Numbered from the stretch's first letter, positions 46,103-55,723 are shown. The stretch is DNA of 64,000 bases from Streptomyces violaceoruber (GCA_000720805.1 JODI01000013.1:1-64000), one strand, 5' to 3'. Translations and numbers: made by a program. The notes: a model not told the origin generated them from the sequence alone.

Positions 46103-49100
46103 ATGAACAGATGGATCAGACGGATCCGGGGCGGCCGCCTCGCCGTCGCAGCAGCATTGATATGGGCGGTGCTCCCGCAGGCGACGCCCGCCCAGGCGGC
46201 ATCTGATCCATGCGGATCGGGCTCGAACGCCATCGTGTGCGAGAACTCCAAGCCGGGCAGCCCGATGTCCGACTGGTACGCGCCCAACGCCTACGGTGAC
46301 ATCCAGGGCTTCTCCACCAAGGAGAGCGTCCAGGCCGGCGACACCGTCCAGTTCAAGGTCCAGTCGAAGACCGCGTACAACGTCCAGATCTACCGTCTGG
46401 GCTGGTACGGCGGCGACGGCGCACGTCAGATCTCGACCGCGGCACAGGCGGCCGTGACCTACCCGGCCAACTACACCACCAAGCCCGCCGGCTGCACCAC
46501 CAAGAGCAGCACCGGCCTGGTCGACTGCGGCAACTGGCCCGTGACCGCCAGCTGGACGGTGCCCAGCGACGCGGTGTCCGGCCTGTACATCGCGAACCTG
46601 ACGCAGACCAACGGCGACGGCCTGATGCCGTACCCGTTCGTCGTCCGCAAGGACTCCAGCACCTCCGACGTCGTCGTGCAGACCAGCGACCAGACCTGGC
46701 AGGCGTACAACGACTACGGCGGCCAGGACCTCTACGGGGGCACCGGGCCCGCGCCCGACGGCCGCGCCTACGAGGTCAGCTACAACCGGCCGCTGGACAT
46801 CGGCGGCGACAACGGCATCTACGGCTCCGAGTACGAGATGCTGTCCTGGCTGGAGCGCAACGGCTACGACGTCAGCTATCTGTCCGGCGTGGACGTGTCG
46901 TCGGCGAGCGGCGCGACCCTGCTGGAGAAGCACAAGATGTACGTTTCGTCCGGCCATGACGAGTACTGGACGCAGAGCCAGTACTCCAACGTCCTGGCGG
47001 CACGGAAAGCCGGCGTGCGGCAGGGCTTCTTCAGCGGCAACGAGGTCTTCTGGAAGACGCGGCTGGCCCCCAGCATCGACGGCACGAACACGGCCGACCG
47101 CACGCTGGCCTGTTACAAGATGACCAAGATGGCGTACAACAACGGCATCGCCGACCCCAGCGGCGTCTGGACCGGCACCTGGATGGACCCGACCAGTACC
47201 AACTACGGCCAGGCCTACCAGCCGCCGAACATCCTCACCGGCTCCATGTTCCAGGCGAACGGCTACCGCAACGATGCGATCACCGTCCCCGGCTCGTACG
47301 GCAAGAACCGGATCTGGCGCAACACCTCCGTCGCCGGCCTCAGCGCCGGCCAGACCGCGACCTTCCCGACCGGCACGCTCGGTTACGAGTGGGACAGCGA
47401 CCTCGACAACAGCACCAGACCCGCCGGGGCGATCGACGTGTCGTCCACGACGGTGGACATCACGGACGGCACGTACCGTCTGGACTGGGGCAACCTGTAC
47501 GGCAACGGCACGGCGACGCACAATCTCGTCGAGTTCCGCGACCAGACCTCCGGGGCCCTGGTGTTCGGAACCGGAACCGTGCAGTGGTCGTGGGGCCTGA
47601 CCAACGTGCCCACCTACGACCCCGCTGACACGGTGGTCACCGCGGACTCCCGTATGCAGCAGGCGACGGTGAACATCCTGGCCGACATGGGGGCCCAGCC
47701 GAAGTCCCTGCAGAGCAACCTCGTCACCGCCGTCGCTTCCACCGACACCACCGGCCCGACCGTCACCGTGACCGGCCCGGCCTCCGGGGCCACCGTCCCG
47801 GCGCTGAAGCCGGTCACCATCGCCGGCACCGCCACCGACTCCGGTGGCGGAGTGGTGGCCCGCGTGGAGGTGTCCACCGACGGCGGGACGACCTGGAAGG
47901 CCGCCAAGGGGCTGACGTCCTGGAGCTACAGCTGGACGCCCACGACCCCCGGTTCCGCGTCCATCAAGGTCCGCGCGGTCGACGACAGCGTCAACCTCGG
48001 TGCCGTCACCACCGTCCCGATCACCATCGGCCCCCAGGCCTGCCCGTGCACCATCTGGCCGGCCTCGGCCGTGCCCGGTACCGTCAACGCCGGCGACGGC
48101 GGCTCGTTGGAGCTCGGCGTCAAGTTCCGTACCACCGTGGCCGGTTCGATCACCGGCGTCCGCTTCTACAAGTCGACCGCCAACACCGGCACCCACCTCG
48201 GCAGCCTGTGGACCGCCTCCGGCACCCGCCTGGCCACCGGCACCTTCACGGGCGAGACGGCCTCGGGCTGGCAGCAGCTGAACTTCTCCACCCCGGTGAC
48301 CGTCAAGGCCAACACCACCTACGTCGCCTCGTACTTCGCCCCCAACGGCGGATACTCCTACGACACCACCTTCGCCGGCAGTGACGCCGGACTGGCCCCC
48401 CTGACGGGCCTGAAGACCGGCACCGACGGCGGCAACGGCGTCTACCACTACGGCTCCACCAGCGCCTTCCCGTCCTCGGCGTCCTCCGGCAGCAACTACT
48501 GGGTCGACGTGGTGCTGGACACCTCGACGGCCAGCACGACCCCGCCCACCGTCTCCTCGACCTCCCCGACCTCCGGGGCCACCGGCACGTCGATCACGGC
48601 GCCGGTATCGGCCACCTTCAGCTCGGCCGTCGACACCGACAGCGTCACGTTCACCGTGAAGGACCCGGACGGCAACACCGTGCCGGGCGCCGTCACCTTC
48701 CCCGCCTCGAACAAGGCGACCTTCACTCCGTCGACGGAGCTGGAGCTGAACACGGGGTACACCGCTTCCGTCCAGGCCTCCGACGTGTGGGGCAACACCA
48801 TGGCGGCCCCGGTGACCTGGTCGTTCACCACCAGTTCCACGCCACCCGCGGTCACCTGCCCCTGCACGCTGTGGAGTTCCTCCGCCGTGCCGGCCAACAC
48901 CGACATGACCGCCGACCCCAACTCCCTGGAGCTGGGCACCCGGTTCACGTCCTCGGCGGCCGGCTGGGTCACCGGTGTCACCTTCTACAAGGGCACCGGC
49001 AACACGGGCGTCCACACCGGCAGCCTGTGGACCGACGACGGCACGCTGCTCGCCAGCGGCACCTTCACGGGTGAGACGGCCTCCGGCTGGCAGACGCTGA

Positions 49101-49702
49101 CCTTCGCCACTCCCGTGGCCATCTCCGCGGACACCGCGTACGTCGTCTCCTACCACGCGCCGAACGGCAACTACGCGGTGGACGGCGGCTACTTCGCGGC
49201 GGCCCACAAGTCCTATCCCCTGACGGCCACGGCCGACACGACCACGCACCACAACGGGCTCTACAAGTACGGCAGCGACTCGGCCTTCCCCAACGGTTCC
49301 TACGGATCCTCGAACTACTGGGTCGGTCCCGTCTTCACCGCCGACAATCCCGGCGGACAGCTGGCGAAGGCCACCTCCTCGGAAGTGACGTCGCCCTTGC
49401 TGGCGCACACCGCCGACGCCGGCAGCCCCCTCGTCACGAGCCTGCCCGCGGCCCTCAAGGCGTCGTCCGTCAAGGCGGCCGTGACCGTCCTCGACGGTTC
49501 CAAGGCAGCCAAGAAGCTCCACGTCACAGCTGTCACCTCCTACAACCGGGACACCCACAAGGTGACCGTCCATCTGTCCGCCCCGTTGCCGGACGGCACA
49601 CGGTTCAAGGTCACGCTCACGGCCAAGGACAAGCACCACCACACGGTGAAGTCCCACAGCTGGACGCTGACCAGTAAGACCACCGTCCGCAAGAAGAACT
49701 GA
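46103..49702 (+). CDS. Large secreted multidomain protein (DMFase beta-like domain, Ig-like, DUF4082 x2)
   Basis: 1199 aa from ATG 46103, with GAGAGGGACTC before it. Signal peptide LAVAAALIWAVLPQATPAQA. Residues about 40-530 resemble the N,N-dimethylformamidase beta-subunit-like exported domain (VQIYRLGWYGGDGARQIS, SYNRPLDIGGDNGIYGSEYE, KMYVSSGHDEYWTQSQ). Then an Ig-like domain (about 550-645), a DUF4082 domain (CPCTIWPASAVP, about 650-810), a Big_5-type Ig-like domain (about 815-915), and a second DUF4082 (CPCTLWSSSAVP, about 920-1080). A C-terminal domain of about 90 residues ends the protein. It sits at the end of the sugar-nucleotide operon and is followed by a terminator. It is probably cell-surface or secreted and may modify or bind the polysaccharide. 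Role unproven. Confidence 0.88.
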   Translation: MNRWIRRIRGGRLAVAAALIWAVLPQATPAQAASDPCGSGSNAIVCENSKPGSPMSDWYAPNAYGDIQGFSTKESVQAGDTVQFKVQSKTAYNVQIYRLGWYGGDGARQISTAAQAAVTYPANYTTKPAGCTTKSSTGLVDCGNWPVTASWTVPSDAVSGLYIANLTQTNGDGLMPYPFVVRKDSSTSDVVVQTSDQTWQAYNDYGGQDLYGGTGPAPDGRAYEVSYNRPLDIGGDNGIYGSEYEMLSWLERNGYDVSYLSGVDVSSASGATLLEKHKMYVSSGHDEYWTQSQYSNVLAARKAGVRQGFFSGNEVFWKTRLAPSIDGTNTADRTLACYKMTKMAYNNGIADPSGVWTGTWMDPTSTNYGQAYQPPNILTGSMFQANGYRNDAITVPGSYGKNRIWRNTSVAGLSAGQTATFPTGTLGYEWDSDLDNSTRPAGAIDVSSTTVDITDGTYRLDWGNLYGNGTATHNLVEFRDQTSGALVFGTGTVQWSWGLTNVPTYDPADTVVTADSRMQQATVNILADMGAQPKSLQSNLVTAVASTDTTGPTVTVTGPASGATVPALKPVTIAGTATDSGGGVVARVEVSTDGGTTWKAAKGLTSWSYSWTPTTPGSASIKVRAVDDSVNLGAVTTVPITIGPQACPCTIWPASAVPGTVNAGDGGSLELGVKFRTTVAGSITGVRFYKSTANTGTHLGSLWTASGTRLATGTFTGETASGWQQLNFSTPVTVKANTTYVASYFAPNGGYSYDTTFAGSDAGLAPLTGLKTGTDGGNGVYHYGSTSAFPSSASSGSNYWVDVVLDTSTASTTPPTVSSTSPTSGATGTSITAPVSATFSSAVDTDSVTFTVKDPDGNTVPGAVTFPASNKATFTPSTELELNTGYTASVQASDVWGNTMAAPVTWSFTTSSTPPAVTCPCTLWSSSAVPANTDMTADPNSLELGTRFTSSAAGWVTGVTFYKGTGNTGVHTGSLWTDDGTLLASGTFTGETASGWQTLTFATPVAISADTAYVVSYHAPNGNYAVDGGYFAAAHKSYPLTATADTTTHHNGLYKYGSDSAFPNGSYGSSNYWVGPVFTADNPGGQLAKATSSEVTSPLLAHTADAGSPLVTSLPAALKASSVKAAVTVLDGSKAAKKLHVTAVTSYNRDTHKVTVHLSAPLPDGTRFKVTLTAKDKHHHTVKSHSWTLTSKTTVRKKN

Positions 49703-49716
49703 CCGACCACACCCCA

Positions 49717-49758
49717 CCGTCGGTGGTCCGCGCCGGGCTCGGCGCGGACCACCGACGG
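49717..49758 (+). terminator. Perfect 18-bp hairpin terminator
   Basis: CCGTCGGTGGTCCGCGCC (49717-49734), loop GGGCTC, GGCGCGGACCACCGACGG (49741-49758). It follows the large secreted protein and separates it from the next glycosyltransferase gene, whose start is 19 bp beyond. Confidence 0.85.
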
Positions 49759-49776
49759 GGATTGGCTTCCCCACCG

Positions 49777-50823
49777 ATGAGCAGCGTCAGTGTTGTCATC
49801 CCCTGCTACAAGTACGGCCATTTCCTCGCCGACTGCGTGAGCAGCGTGCTGGACGAGCAGGACGGCGTTGACGTCCGGGTCCTCATCATCGACGACGCCT
49901 CACCCGACGACTCGGCTCAGGTCGCGCAGAAGCTGGCCGCTTCCGACTCGCGTATCGAGGTCCACGTCCACGAGACCAACAAGGGTCACATCGCCACGTA
50001 CAACGAAGGCCTCCTGGAGTGGGCCGACGGCGACTACGTGGCCCTGCTCTCCGCCGACGACCGGCTGGTCCCGGGCGCGCTGGTCCGCGCGGCCGCGCTC
50101 CTGGACGCCCACCCCGAGGCGGGATTCGCCTACGGGCGTCCCCTGCGCTTCCAGCACGGCGGGCCGCTGCCCACGGCCCGTACCCGGAGCACCGGCTCGG
50201 TCGTCTACCCCGGGCAGTGGTGGCTGGAGCGTCGCTTCCGCGAAGGCACCGGCTGCATCACCTCGCCGGAGGTCGTCGTCCGCACCGGCCTGCAGCACAA
50301 GGTCGGCGGCTACGACCCCGCCCTGCCCCACGCCGGCGACATCGAGATGTGGATGCGGCTCGCCGCCCACGCCGACGTCGGCTACATACGCGGTGCCGAC
50401 CAGGCCTTCTACCGCGTCCACGGCAACAACATGTCCACCGTCGACTTCGGCGGCCAGCTCGACGACCTGCGCCAACGCCTGGTCGCCTTCGACTCCGTGC
50501 TCGCCAAGTGCGGCGACCAGCTGCCCCACGCCGACCGCCTGGCCGACCTGGTCCACACCCGCCTCGCCCGCTACGCGCTGCGCCGGGCCTACCGGGCCTA
50601 CGACCGGGGCCGTACCGGAGTCGTACCGGTCGACGAGTGCGTGGCGTTCGCCCAGGAGTGCCTGCCTGGATACGCGGCGCTGTCCGAGTACCGCGCGCTG
50701 CGGCTGCGCAGACGCGTCGGGCCGAAGGCCATGCCCTATCTCCAGCCCCTGGTGTGGTCGGCCGTGGCCGAGCGCGGGCGGGAGTGGCTGTGGTGGGAGT
50801 CGTGGAAGCGCCGCGGTATCTGA
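49777..50823 (+). CDS. GT2-family glycosyltransferase
   Basis: 348 aa from ATG 49777. SVSVVIPCYKYGHFLADCVS and VRVLIIDDASPDDSAQVAQK form the donor-binding fold. LLSADDRLVPGALVRAAALL is the DxD region. GGYDPALPHAGDIEMWMRLA and AFYRVHGNNMST are acceptor-side features of polysaccharide GT2s. Predicted cytoplasmic enzyme extending the lipid-linked repeat unit. It starts right after an 18-bp terminator hairpin, so it should have its own promoter or depend on read-through. It converges with the 51533 gene, with 17 bp between stops. Confidence 0.9.
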   Translation: MSSVSVVIPCYKYGHFLADCVSSVLDEQDGVDVRVLIIDDASPDDSAQVAQKLAASDSRIEVHVHETNKGHIATYNEGLLEWADGDYVALLSADDRLVPGALVRAAALLDAHPEAGFAYGRPLRFQHGGPLPTARTRSTGSVVYPGQWWLERRFREGTGCITSPEVVVRTGLQHKVGGYDPALPHAGDIEMWMRLAAHADVGYIRGADQAFYRVHGNNMSTVDFGGQLDDLRQRLVAFDSVLAKCGDQLPHADRLADLVHTRLARYALRRAYRAYDRGRTGVVPVDECVAFAQECLPGYAALSEYRALRLRRRVGPKAMPYLQPLVWSAVAERGREWLWWESWKRRGI

Positions 50824-50840
50824 TGCGCGATCAGTGCAGC

Positions 50841-51533
50841 TCAGTTGGCCACCGGAACCCCGGCGCTGCGGCGGACCGGATCCGGGGAGTCGTCCTTGCG
50901 TTTCGCGCGCCACAGCGCGTACCGGTCGAACCACAGGGCGCCCAGGATGCCGGCGATGGCGCCCAGCAGCGCCGTACCGGCCAGGGCGCGGGACCGATTG
51001 CCCTGCAGCGGGGCGGCGCTCGGGGCGACCAGCACGGATGCCCTGATCTGCGACGCGGGCGCGATTTTCTGGGCGTCCTGCAGGTCCGTCACGTGCTTGG
51101 TGTAGACATCGATGACCCGGCTGACCGCCGTGTCGGCCTCCACGGCACCGGACCGCTGCGCCTGCACCTGCAGCGAGGGGATCAGATAGCGCGGCGTCGC
51201 GCTGGTGCCGCTGTTGCGCGGGATCAGCTGGTACATCCCGTGCACGCCTGCGGCCTCCAGCTCCTTGCGCCCGGCGGGCGACTCGAGTTGCTGGATGACG
51301 CCGTACGAGAGGGTGGCGAGCGGCGGCTGGAGGTTCGTCAACTGGTTCGGCTGGTTTCCCGTCACGGGCGGTTTGAGGACGACCACCGCCGAACTCAGGA
51401 ACTGTGGGGCCGGATGCAGCATCCGGTAGGCGCCGGCGGCCGTCAGCAGGAGCGCGAGCAACAGCACGTACCAGCGGCGGAGCAGCGCTTCGGCGACGTC
51501 ACGAGGCGACACAGGGATTCCTTCCGTCGCCAC
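50841..51533 (-). CDS. Wzz-like polysaccharide chain-length protein
   Basis: 230 aa from ATG 51533. An N-terminal membrane helix (RWYVLLLALLLTAAGAYRML) is preceded by PVSPRDVAEALLRR. An extracytoplasmic region follows (SSAVVVLKPPVTGNQP, DTAVSRVIDVYTKHVTDLQ), then a second helix near the C-terminus (LAGTALLGAIAGILGALWF). This two-helix topology is that of Wzz/KpsE-type co-polymerases without the BY-kinase domain. It is divergent from the fused Wzz-Wzy-like gene by only 47 bp, so promoters must overlap. It may act with that protein in polymer length control. Confidence 0.82.
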   Translation of the reverse strand: MATEGIPVSPRDVAEALLRRWYVLLLALLLTAAGAYRMLHPAPQFLSSAVVVLKPPVTGNQPNQLTNLQPPLATLSYGVIQQLESPAGRKELEAAGVHGMYQLIPRNSGTSATPRYLIPSLQVQAQRSGAVEADTAVSRVIDVYTKHVTDLQDAQKIAPASQIRASVLVAPSAAPLQGNRSRALAGTALLGAIAGILGALWFDRYALWRAKRKDDSPDPVRRSAGVPVAN

Positions 51534-51580
51534 CGATCCTCGCAGGCGCCGGGGCGAACCGCCACCACATGGGAGTTCTC

Positions 51581-53617
51581 ATGAGCCTTGCCGACCTCTT
51601 GGCGATCATGCGCAGGCGTTGGTACTTCATGGTGCCTCTCACCCTGCTCAGTCTGCTCGCGGGCGGGTATCTGTACCGGACCGTCCCCGTGTCCTACGAG
51701 TCCCAGAGCTCCGTCACGCTCCTCGACTCCACGGCGATCGCCGACCTGGCGCCGACCTTCGGCAACAAGTTGTCGAACGCGGGCGGTTCGCTGGTCGTCA
51801 CGGCCGACGTGCTGATCAGGACGCTCCAGTCGAGCGACTCGGCCAAGGAACTGCACTCCCGCGGCGTCACGGACCGGTACACGGTCGGATTCGCGCCGCA
51901 GGCCGACAGCCCGCTGATCACCCTGAGCGTCACCGGCATCGACCAGGTGAAGGTGCTGCGTGAGACCACCACCCTCACCAAGTTCACCGGGGAGCAGCTC
52001 AAGGCCCTGCAGACCGCCTCCAAGGTGCCGACGGTGTATACCGTGCAGACCGCGCCGGTCGTCCTGCCGCAGACACCGGTCTCGCAGTCGAAGGGCCGCT
52101 ACCAGGGCATCGCGGCGGTCCTCATCGTCGGGATGGTCAGCGCGTTCCTGCTGTCCATCCTGGCCGAAGGGGTCGCGGTGGTCCGCCGCCGGGGACGCGC
52201 CCTGGCCGAATACGTCCCCCGGCGCCATCGCGCCCGGCCCCCCGAGCGGCCCAAGGGCCTGCTGGTGCGCAGGCTGGACGCCACGACGATCCTCACCGGC
52301 TATCTGGTGCTGGCTTTCTTCGTCCCCTCGAACCTCACCCTGCCCGCGCTGGGCGGTGTCGGTACCCCGGCCAACGTCTTCGCCCTGCTGGGCCTCCTCT
52401 GGTACCTAGCGACCTGGCTCGGCGGCCGCATCCTCCCGGCGCCGGGTACCAGGCTGCCGCGCGTGGCGATGTGCGTGCTCGCCGCGGCGGTGCTGCTGGC
52501 GTACCTCGCGGCCGCCACCCGCGACAGCTCGCACGAGGAGGTCCTCGGGGCGGACCGGGGGATCATCGGGCTCGGGGTGTGGGTGGCGCTGGTCGTGCTG
52601 GCCTCGGCCGGCATCCAGGACCGCAGCCGGCTGGAGACCCTGATGCGCCGGCTCGTGGTGCTGGGCACGGTGGTCGCTCTGATCGGCTACTACGACTTCT
52701 TCGCCGCGACCAACATCGCCGACTCCATCCACATCCCCGGCCTGCATTCGAGCACCGCCGGGATGAGCGCCATGGACCGCGGCTCGTTCACCCGGCCGCG
52801 CTCCACCACCGCCCACCCGCTGGAGTTCGGGGGGATGCTGGCCATCCTGGTCCCCTTCGCCGTCCACCAGGCCTTCGACCCGGTGCGCCGGCACGCCGGT
52901 GCGCTGCGCCGCTGGGCCCCGGTGGCGATCATGGCGGGCGCGCTTCCGCTGACGGTGTCCAGGACCTCCATCATCGGCGCCTTCATCGCGATCCTGGTGA
53001 TGGTGCCCCGCTGGAAGCCGCAGCGGCGCTGGGCCGCGCTCGGAATCGTCCTGGGGTCGGTGGCCGGTTTCAAGGTGATCATCCCGGGACTGATCGGAAC
53101 CATCACCAACCTGTTCGCCAGCTTCCTGTCCAACTCCGACAGCAGCACCCAGGCACGCACCGTGAAGTACAGCGCGATCGTCCCCTACCTCAGCGAACGC
53201 CCCTGGTTCGGACGAGGATTCGGCACCTTCACCCCCGACATGTACTTCTTCACCGACAACCAGTACATGCTGACCCTGGCCGAAATGGGCGCCCTGGGGC
53301 TGGTCGCGCTGCTCTTCCTGTTCGTCACCGGGATCCACCAGGGCGGTGCCATCCGCCGGCTCGCCCGTACCGAGTCGGACCGGGAGCTCGGGCAGGCCTT
53401 CCTCGCCTCGGCCCTGGTCGCCCTGGTCATCAGCGCCACCTTCGACGCGCTCAGCTTCCCGATGTACGCCGGGATGTTCTTCCTGACCCTGGGCGCCGGC
53501 GGCAGCTACCTCGGTTTCGTGCGCCGCGAGGCGGCTGCCGCCGCGGCTCCCGCCGAGATCCCCGCTCCCCGCAGGGCGTCCGATGCCCAGCTGCCCCAAC
53601 TCGTGGAGTCCCGATGA
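51581..53617 (+). CDS. Fused Wzz-like domain plus Wzy/O-antigen-ligase-like polymerase
   Basis: 678 aa from ATG 51581, with GGGAG just before it. Residues 1-215: a Wzz-like region with an N-terminal helix (MRRRWYFMVPLTLLSLLAGG), SSVTLLDSTAIADLAPTFGN, and a second helix (IAAVLIVGMVSAFLLSILAE). Residues about 235-655: a polytopic membrane domain with about 10 helices and the periplasmic loop typical of O-antigen ligases/polymerases (SFTRPRSTTAHPLEFGGMLA, RPWFGRGFGTFTPDMYFFTD and NQYMLTLAEMGALGLVALLF). Both activities normally come from separate proteins. Here a Wzz-type module is joined to a Wzy-type one. The next gene overlaps as ATGA. Confidence 0.88.
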   Translation: MSLADLLAIMRRRWYFMVPLTLLSLLAGGYLYRTVPVSYESQSSVTLLDSTAIADLAPTFGNKLSNAGGSLVVTADVLIRTLQSSDSAKELHSRGVTDRYTVGFAPQADSPLITLSVTGIDQVKVLRETTTLTKFTGEQLKALQTASKVPTVYTVQTAPVVLPQTPVSQSKGRYQGIAAVLIVGMVSAFLLSILAEGVAVVRRRGRALAEYVPRRHRARPPERPKGLLVRRLDATTILTGYLVLAFFVPSNLTLPALGGVGTPANVFALLGLLWYLATWLGGRILPAPGTRLPRVAMCVLAAAVLLAYLAAATRDSSHEEVLGADRGIIGLGVWVALVVLASAGIQDRSRLETLMRRLVVLGTVVALIGYYDFFAATNIADSIHIPGLHSSTAGMSAMDRGSFTRPRSTTAHPLEFGGMLAILVPFAVHQAFDPVRRHAGALRRWAPVAIMAGALPLTVSRTSIIGAFIAILVMVPRWKPQRRWAALGIVLGSVAGFKVIIPGLIGTITNLFASFLSNSDSSTQARTVKYSAIVPYLSERPWFGRGFGTFTPDMYFFTDNQYMLTLAEMGALGLVALLFLFVTGIHQGGAIRRLARTESDRELGQAFLASALVALVISATFDALSFPMYAGMFFLTLGAGGSYLGFVRREAAAAAAPAEIPAPRRASDAQLPQLVESR

Positions 53618-54579
53618 GAGCTGTCGCCGTAGTGGTCGTCACCTGGAACAGTGCCGCGGTGCTTCCCGGGTTCCTCGCCGCGCTGCCCGACGGCATGGCC
53701 GGCCTCGACTACCGGCTCGTCGTGGCCGACAACGACTCCTGTGACGACACCGTCGAGCTGCTGCGGGTGCTGGCCCCCGACGCGACCGTCGTCGAGACCG
53801 GGCGCAACGCCGGGTACGCGGCCGGGGTCAACGCGGCGCTGGGCGCGGCCGGTGAGTACGGGGTCGCCCTCGTCTGCAATCCCGACATCCGGATGCGGCA
53901 GGGCTGCGCCAAACGCCTCGTCGACAGCCTCGGCGACGGGGTCGGGATCGCCGTACCCCTCCTGTACGAAGAGGGCAGGGACACGCCCCATCACTCGCTG
54001 CGCCGGGAGTCGAGCGTGCTCCGGGCTCTCGGCGAGGCCGTGATCGGCAACACCAGGGCCGGCCGGTTCCCCGCCCTGAGCGAGCTCGTCACCGACGCCG
54101 CCGCGTACCGCGGGCCCACCCGCGCGGACTGGGCGACCGGCGCGTTGATGGCCCTCTCGGAAGACTGCCTGGCCGCCTGCGGTCCGTGGGACGAGTCCTT
54201 CTTCCTCTATTCGGAGGAGACGGAGTACTGCCTGCGCGCACGGGACCTGGGGTATGCCACGCAACTGGAGCCGGCCGCCGAGGCCGTTCACCTGGGAGGC
54301 GACTCCCAGGTGTCGCCCCGCCTGTGGACCCTCCTCACCCTCAACCGCGTCCGTCTGTACCGGCGCCGCCACGGCCCGCTCGCCACGGCCGCCTTCCGTA
54401 CCGCCGTCCTGCTCAGGGAGACAGCACGCGCCGCGCTGGGCCGGCCGGCCGCCCGAGCGGCCGCGGCCGCCTTGCTCCGACCGGGCGCTCTGCGCGCCAC
54501 GCCGGGTCCGTGGGCGACAACGGCCCGATCCGAGCCCACCGGGCGTCCGTCGACAACGCACTCTCAGGGGGGTTCATGA
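53614..54579 (+). CDS. GT2-family glycosyltransferase (rhamnosyltransferase-like)
   Basis: 321 aa from ATG 53614, overlapping the previous stop as ATGA. VAVVVVTWNSAAVLPGFLAA and VVADNDSCDDTVELLRVLA bind the nucleotide sugar. TGRNAGYAAGVNAALG and CNPDIRMRQGCAK carry the divalent-metal motif. WATGALMALSEDCLAACGP and FFLYSEETEYCLRARDLGY are typical of WbbL/rhamnosyltransferase-like GT2s. It probably adds one sugar of the repeat unit. Confidence 0.9.
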   Translation: MRAVAVVVVTWNSAAVLPGFLAALPDGMAGLDYRLVVADNDSCDDTVELLRVLAPDATVVETGRNAGYAAGVNAALGAAGEYGVALVCNPDIRMRQGCAKRLVDSLGDGVGIAVPLLYEEGRDTPHHSLRRESSVLRALGEAVIGNTRAGRFPALSELVTDAAAYRGPTRADWATGALMALSEDCLAACGPWDESFFLYSEETEYCLRARDLGYATQLEPAAEAVHLGGDSQVSPRLWTLLTLNRVRLYRRRHGPLATAAFRTAVLLRETARAALGRPAARAAAAALLRPGALRATPGPWATTARSEPTGRPSTTHSQGGS

Positions 54580-55679
54580 ACGCGCTCGAAGTCACCGACA
54601 GATCGGAAAAGCCCGTCGGAACGCAGGCCGAGGGATCGAGGCTTCCCTCACTGACGGGGCTCCGGTTCGTCGCCGCGTTCCTCGTCTTCTGCTTCCACCT
54701 CTCGATCTCGGGGCTGTCGGCTCCGGGGTCGACGCAGCACGCGTTCGCTCGCGTGGCGGGGGCCGGGGCTGTGGGCGTCTCGTTCTTCTTCGTCCTCAGT
54801 GGCTTCGTCCTGACGTGGTCGGCACGGCCGGGAGACACCGCCCGCGCCTTCTGGCGGCGCCGAGCGGCGAAGATCTACCCCAACTACGTCGTGGCCTTCG
54901 TCATCTCCGTCGTCGGGCTGTACGCGACCGGCCACGCCGTCGAGTTCCTCGTGGGAGCGGCGAACCTGGGGCTCGTACAGGCGTGGTGGCCGGACCCGGG
55001 GATCTACTTCGGCGCGAACTCGGTCAGTTGGTCACTCGCGTGCGAGGCGTTCTTCTACGCCCTCTTCCCGGCGCTGCTGCCCTTGTTGAACCGCATCCGT
55101 CCCCAGAGGCTGTGGGCGAGCGCCACGTTGTGCGTGGCGGCCGTGTTCGCGGTGCCCGTGGTGGCGACGCTCCTGCCCGCCGAACGGCACTACTGGTTCG
55201 TGTACATCTTCCCCCCGGTGCGCCTGCTGGAGTTCGTGCTCGGGATCCTGATGGCGCTCGTCGTGAAGAGCGGACGGTGGCCGCGGATCCCCGTGTGGTC
55301 CGTCGCCGTGCTTCTCGTCGCCGCGTATGCCGTGACGCCGTACTTTCCGCCGGACGCGGAGACGTCGGCCGTCACCGTGATCCCGTTCGCGTTGCTCATC
55401 CCGGCCGTGGCCGTCGCCGACGCCCGGGGAAGGCGGAGTGTGTGGCGGAGCCGGTCCGCGGTGTGGCTGGGAGAGATCTCCTTCGCCTTCTACCTGGTCC
55501 ATCAGTCGGTGATCGTGGATCTGATGCGGGGACTCGACGCTCGGGGTTCGGCGCCGGCGACGGCATGGACGCTCGCCGTCGGAGCGCTGGCTGTCTCCGT
55601 GGCGCTCGCGGGGCTCATGCACCGGTTCGTCGAGGTGCCCATGATGCGGCGGTTCGGCCGCCGCGGGTCGCGCCCCTGA
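54576..55679 (+). CDS. Acyltransferase 3 (OafA/OpgC-like) membrane protein
   Basis: 367 aa from ATG 54576, overlapping the previous stop. LPSLTGLRFVAAFLVFCFHL contains the family's R-x10-H acyl-transfer motif. AGAVGVSFFFVLSGFVLTWS and AKIYPNYVVAFVISVVGLY follow, with about ten membrane helices ending LAGLMHRFVEVPMM. These proteins move acyl groups onto sugars across the membrane, for example O-acetylation of exopolysaccharide. It is the last gene of the fused-polymerase operon. A terminator lies just downstream. Confidence 0.92.
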   Translation: MNALEVTDRSEKPVGTQAEGSRLPSLTGLRFVAAFLVFCFHLSISGLSAPGSTQHAFARVAGAGAVGVSFFFVLSGFVLTWSARPGDTARAFWRRRAAKIYPNYVVAFVISVVGLYATGHAVEFLVGAANLGLVQAWWPDPGIYFGANSVSWSLACEAFFYALFPALLPLLNRIRPQRLWASATLCVAAVFAVPVVATLLPAERHYWFVYIFPPVRLLEFVLGILMALVVKSGRWPRIPVWSVAVLLVAAYAVTPYFPPDAETSAVTVIPFALLIPAVAVADARGRRSVWRSRSAVWLGEISFAFYLVHQSVIVDLMRGLDARGSAPATAWTLAVGALAVSVALAGLMHRFVEVPMMRRFGRRGSRP

Positions 55680-55686
55680 CTCAGTC

Positions 55687-55723
55687 GGCCCCGTCCGGAG
55701 GAACTCTTCTGCCGGCCGGGGCT
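55687..55723. terminator. Bidirectional hairpin terminator
   Basis: GGCCCCGTCCGG (55687-55698) and CCGGCCGGGGCT (55712-55723) form a 12-bp stem with one mismatch and one G-U pair, loop 13 nt, between the convergent acyltransferase and methyltransferase genes. Confidence 0.65.

Noticed and set aside
46064..49774. Very long antisense open frame opposite the large secreted protein
   Set aside because: Low-complexity Gly/Arg/Val composition with no recognisable domain. The forward strand has a signal peptide, ordered domains and a good ribosome binding site. It is an artefact of high GC third positions.
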